From NCBI GenBank assembly GCA_039714855.1, contig JBDLIL010000025.1, positions 1 through 13,898 of the forward strand: a DNA stretch of 13,898 bases, in the 5' to 3' direction. Of the stretch, positions 11,928-13,898 are shown piece after piece. The DNA is from JBDLIL01 sp039714855 (GTDB lineage: Bacteria > Patescibacteriota > Microgenomatia > UBA1400 > PJMF01). The notes beneath the pieces were generated by a model. It was not told where the DNA came from, made no database searches, and saw nothing but the letters and a program-made list of their open reading frames with translations. A program made the translations under genes and the position numbers. Positions within the stretch are counted from its first letter, which is position 1. Every line of letters begins with the position of its first letter.

Positions 11928-12722
11928 ATGAACATAATGATTTTGTTTTATTTTTTGGCTATCTTAACAGCAGCTTTTATTTTTTGGAAAAAAATTAAAG
12001 AAGAGCATTTTGATGATTATCAATTATTTGATCATTTTCTTCTCAGCTTGTTAATAGCCTGGATTTTTGCTCGTTTGGGCTATATAGCTCTCCATTTTGA
12101 CCAATTTACTTTCAATGTGTTAGCTTGGGTTGATGTTTATGCTAAACCAGGGTTTAGTTTATTTTTGCTAAGCTTTTTTTGGGGGATATTTTTATATAAG
12201 TTCACTAAGAAAAATACTAACAACAGTCTTGCTGTTTTAGATTTTTGGGCTACGTCTTTATCAGGAGCTGCTGTATGGATTTTTTTGGGCTGGTTACTTA
12301 CTGGTACCCATTTAGGTAAACAAACTAGTTTGCCTATAGGGATTAAGTTTTCTGGAGTATTTGATAGGTATCATCCCACTCAGGCTTACTCAGCTATATT
12401 CTATTTATTTGTATTGTTTTATTTGTCCAAGTTAGAATATGTTTATAGAACATTTTCTTGGTATAAGGGGGGAAAGGGTTCTGCGCAATCTGGATTTCTA
12501 TTAGGAGTATTTATCATAGCCAGTGGTTTTTGGTGGGCAATCATGAGTTTTTTAAAGCCAGGGGAAGTGCTATTAGGACAAACAAGCATTGATTTATTTT
12601 TGGCCATAGCGACGTTGATGGCGGGAGCAATATTGTTAATTGCCAGATCGGGAAAATTTTTAAAATCTGCAACCAAGTCATCATCTTATTATGATAAGAA
12701 ACGCGAAAAGCCCTTACTTTAA
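11928..12722 (+). CDS. Degenerate Lgt-like (prolipoprotein diacylglyceryl transferase-like) membrane protein
   Basis: A 264-residue polytopic membrane protein with about seven hydrophobic segments. Its order of motifs follows Lgt: ARLGYI (48-53), PGFSLFLLSFFWGI (74-87), GTHLGKQTSLPIGIKF (126-141), YHPTQAYS (148-155) and LLGQTS (215-220). Lgt transfers diacylglycerol to the lipobox cysteine. However, the segment where Lgt has R-x-x-N-F-x-N-G-E-x-x-G reads FLGWLLTGTHLG, so the E. coli R143, N146 and E151 positions are not conserved, and the R239/E243 region (FWWAIMSFLKPGE) also lacks them. It is either a very divergent enzyme or a non-catalytic relative. It starts 9 nt after efp and overlaps lspA by 32 bp, which supports a lipoprotein-related role. 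Confidence 0.72.
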   Translation: MNIMILFYFLAILTAAFIFWKKIKEEHFDDYQLFDHFLLSLLIAWIFARLGYIALHFDQFTFNVLAWVDVYAKPGFSLFLLSFFWGIFLYKFTKKNTNNSLAVLDFWATSLSGAAVWIFLGWLLTGTHLGKQTSLPIGIKFSGVFDRYHPTQAYSAIFYLFVLFYLSKLEYVYRTFSWYKGGKGSAQSGFLLGVFIIASGFWWAIMSFLKPGEVLLGQTSIDLFLAIATLMAGAILLIARSGKFLKSATKSSSYYDKKREKPLL

Positions 12723-13146
12723 ATTTTGGCTAGTGGGAATATTTTTATTTGTGATCTTTCTTGACCAGGTGAGTAAAAATTGGGCTCAAAATATGAATTG
12801 GGTAACTATTAATTCCGGAATATCTTTTTCTTTTTTCCAGCCCGAGGCTGATCATTTTTTACTTTTGGTAATACTTTTGCTCTTTTTCATGTTTGTTTTC
12901 TATTTGTTAAAAAGATTTTCCCAGTTTAGTTTTTTATCGACAGTTTTTGTAGCAGCCGCTTTTTCCAATATTCTTGATAGAATACTGTTTTCTGGGGTTA
13001 GAGATTGGTTGTTGATACCTGGTTTGGCTTTGAAAAATAATTTGGCTGATTGGTTGATGTTTTTGGTAGTTATAGTAGTAATTAAAGACACGCTGCGGCG
13101 TGTTCCTGTAGAAGAAAAAAAACATGAATATAAAAATACTCTTTGA
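12691..13146 (+). CDS. lspA: Lipoprotein signal peptidase II
   Basis: A 151-residue membrane aspartyl protease that cleaves prolipoprotein signal peptides. It has four hydrophobic segments and the family motifs: FLDQVSKNWA (D25), INSGISFSFF (N41), the catalytic box FSNILDRI with D96, and NNLADW with D120, so the catalytic Asp pair is intact. The usual G-G before NxxDR is AAAF here. The ATG at 12691 lies 32 bp inside the Lgt-like gene, and the stop overlaps the pseudouridine synthase start by 23 bp, so this is a tight operon. Confidence 0.92.
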   Translation: MIRNAKSPYFKFWLVGIFLFVIFLDQVSKNWAQNMNWVTINSGISFSFFQPEADHFLLLVILLLFFMFVFYLLKRFSQFSFLSTVFVAAAFSNILDRILFSGVRDWLLIPGLALKNNLADWLMFLVVIVVIKDTLRRVPVEEKKHEYKNTL

Positions 13147-13873
13147 AGATCAGGATATTTTAATTATTAGTAAGCCTGCTGGAGTAGTGGTGAATCGTGC
13201 CGAAAATGTAAAGAGCGAAACGTTGCAAGATTGGATGGCGCAGCGCATGATAGAAACGTTGCATACAACGTCTGTACAAGCTGCGCCAGATTGGCAAAAT
13301 TTAGTTCCAGCAGATTTTGATAGTCAATATGGTAGTCCAGAAGAAATATTTAAAAAGCGCAGTGGGATGGTTCATAGGTTGGATAAAGATACTAGTGGAG
13401 TAATGGTATTTGCCAAGAACCCTGGTTCTTTAGTAAGCCTCTTAAAAGAATTTAAAGAGAGAAGGGTAAAAAAAGAATATCTATGCTTGACTCACGGCAA
13501 GTTTTCTCTAAGTCAAGACGAAATTTCAGCGCCAATAGAACGACATAGCCAAGATAGAGAAAAATACACGGTTGCAGCGTCAGGTAGAAATTCTGTAACA
13601 AGATATCAAGTTGAGTTATTTTATTTTGGTTTTGATGCTAACAAATTGGCTGAAGAATTATCTTCTGAGGATTTAAAAACTCTCAAAAGAAAAGAAAAAA
13701 GCTATCAAGGTTTTTCTTTGGTTAAATGTAAACCTTTAACTGGTAGAACTCATCAAATTAGGGTTCATATGAGCCATATTAAACATCCATTGGTGGGTGA
13801 CCAAAAATATTGGCCCCCCCCCCCCCCCGCCCCCACCACAAACAAGAGAAAAGAAAAACATGCTGGAAAATAA
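13124..13873 (+). CDS. RluA-family rRNA/tRNA pseudouridine synthase, C-terminus corrupted
   Basis: Isomerises uridine in structured RNA. Visible are ILFEDQDILIISKPAGVVV (5-23), the catalytic GMVHRLDKDTSGVMVFAK with D87, RVKKEYLCLTHG, and GRTHQIRVHMSHIKHPLVGDQKYW near residue 230. There is an unusual insertion of about 25-30 residues between residues 40 and 80, part of it encoded by a palindromic repeat. After KYW (base about 13813) a run of 15 C gives polyproline and the normal C-terminus is lost. A short KHAGK near the end resembles the conserved LHA motif, which suggests true sequence with homopolymer errors. The listed stop should not be trusted. The start overlaps lspA by 23 bp. Target RNA unknown (RluD/RluC branch). 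Confidence 0.88.
   Translation: MNIKILFEDQDILIISKPAGVVVNRAENVKSETLQDWMAQRMIETLHTTSVQAAPDWQNLVPADFDSQYGSPEEIFKKRSGMVHRLDKDTSGVMVFAKNPGSLVSLLKEFKERRVKKEYLCLTHGKFSLSQDEISAPIERHSQDREKYTVAASGRNSVTRYQVELFYFGFDANKLAEELSSEDLKTLKRKEKSYQGFSLVKCKPLTGRTHQIRVHMSHIKHPLVGDQKYWPPPPPAPTTNKRKEKHAGK
13237..13287. repeat. Nested palindromic element inside the pseudouridine synthase gene
   Basis: The outer arms GGCGCAGC (13237-13244) and GCTGCGCC (13280-13287) enclose an inner palindrome ACGTTG-cata-CAACGT (13256-13271). The inner part, TAGAAACGTTGCAT... to CAACGTCTGTAC, looks like a worn copy of the GTAGAGAC/GTCTCTAC repeat class also seen at 11171-11209. GAAACGTTGCA also recurs directly at 13217-13227 and 13253-13263, giving ETLQ/ETLH in the protein. 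Confidence 0.6.
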
Positions 13874-13898
13874 AAAACTCTGTTTTTATAAAAAAAAA
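13814..13898. other. Low-quality contig end: C homopolymer and degraded sequence
   Basis: Fifteen consecutive C (13814-13828), one G, five more C, then A-rich sequence ending in eight A. This is unlike the rest of the AT-rich window and interrupts a conserved domain. It is most simply an assembly or sequencing artefact at a contig edge. Confidence 0.75.

Noticed and set aside
1..13898. CRISPR array or phage/IS element
   Set aside because: No regularly spaced direct repeats, no transposase, integrase or phage structural gene; the palindromes are isolated.
1..13898. UGA recoded to glycine, as in some CPR lineages
   Set aside because: dnaB, lspA and the small membrane gene end at TGA at the expected family lengths, so the standard code fits.

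Overview
The window is an AT-rich bacterial chromosome segment, probably from a Candidate Phyla Radiation (Patescibacteria) genome. The signs are tightly packed and often overlapping genes, tRNAs without an encoded CCA end, few Shine-Dalgarno sites, divergent or stripped-down versions of standard enzymes, and a standard genetic code with TGA used as stop. The class within that group cannot be fixed from the sequence. The right-hand end looks like a contig end: it has a long C homopolymer and a garbled gene terminus.

Left part (1-5062, minus strand): a histidine operon read from right to left. It starts at a near-consensus promoter (TTGACA-16 bp-TATAAT). It then encodes a 24-codon leader peptide carrying HHHSH, inside a complete set of alternative hairpins ending in an intrinsic terminator. 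This is a textbook ribosome-mediated attenuator. The structural genes follow: a divergent hisG, hisD, a hisC fused to a HAD phosphatase domain (a candidate for the otherwise missing histidinol-phosphate phosphatase), a GNAT acetyltransferase, and hisS, which runs off the window. Biosynthesis and histidyl-tRNA charging thus appear to share one His-sensing switch. The other his genes (hisI/E, A, F, H, B) are not here.

Middle (5064-6452): a minus-strand three-gene operon with 2-bp gaps, made of a RelB/DinJ-like antitoxin, a YafQ/RelE-like toxin and a TrpR-family YerC/HisR-like regulator. A GTTAAC-centred palindrome beside the his promoter -35 is a candidate operator for that regulator. Divergent from this operon is a MazG-like nucleotide pyrophosphohydrolase that runs into tRNA-Ala(CGC).

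6520-8861 (minus): two exported proteins (an Ig-like membrane-anchored protein and a DUF5666-like protein with a signal peptide), then an M24 Xaa-Pro peptidase. The peptidase carries two in-frame palindromic repeat insertions.

8912-13898 (mostly plus): an UlaG-like metallo-beta-lactamase-fold hydrolase, the replicative helicase dnaB, a small two-helix membrane protein on the minus strand, a 39-bp perfect palindrome in a divergent promoter region, tRNA-Leu(CAA) only 6 nt before efp, a degenerate Lgt-like protein, lspA, and an RluA-family pseudouridine synthase cut off by the damaged end.

Two themes recur. Several promoters place the predicted transcription start 0-6 nt before the start codon, which suggests leaderless mRNAs. 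Short palindromic repeats also lie inside or beside genes.
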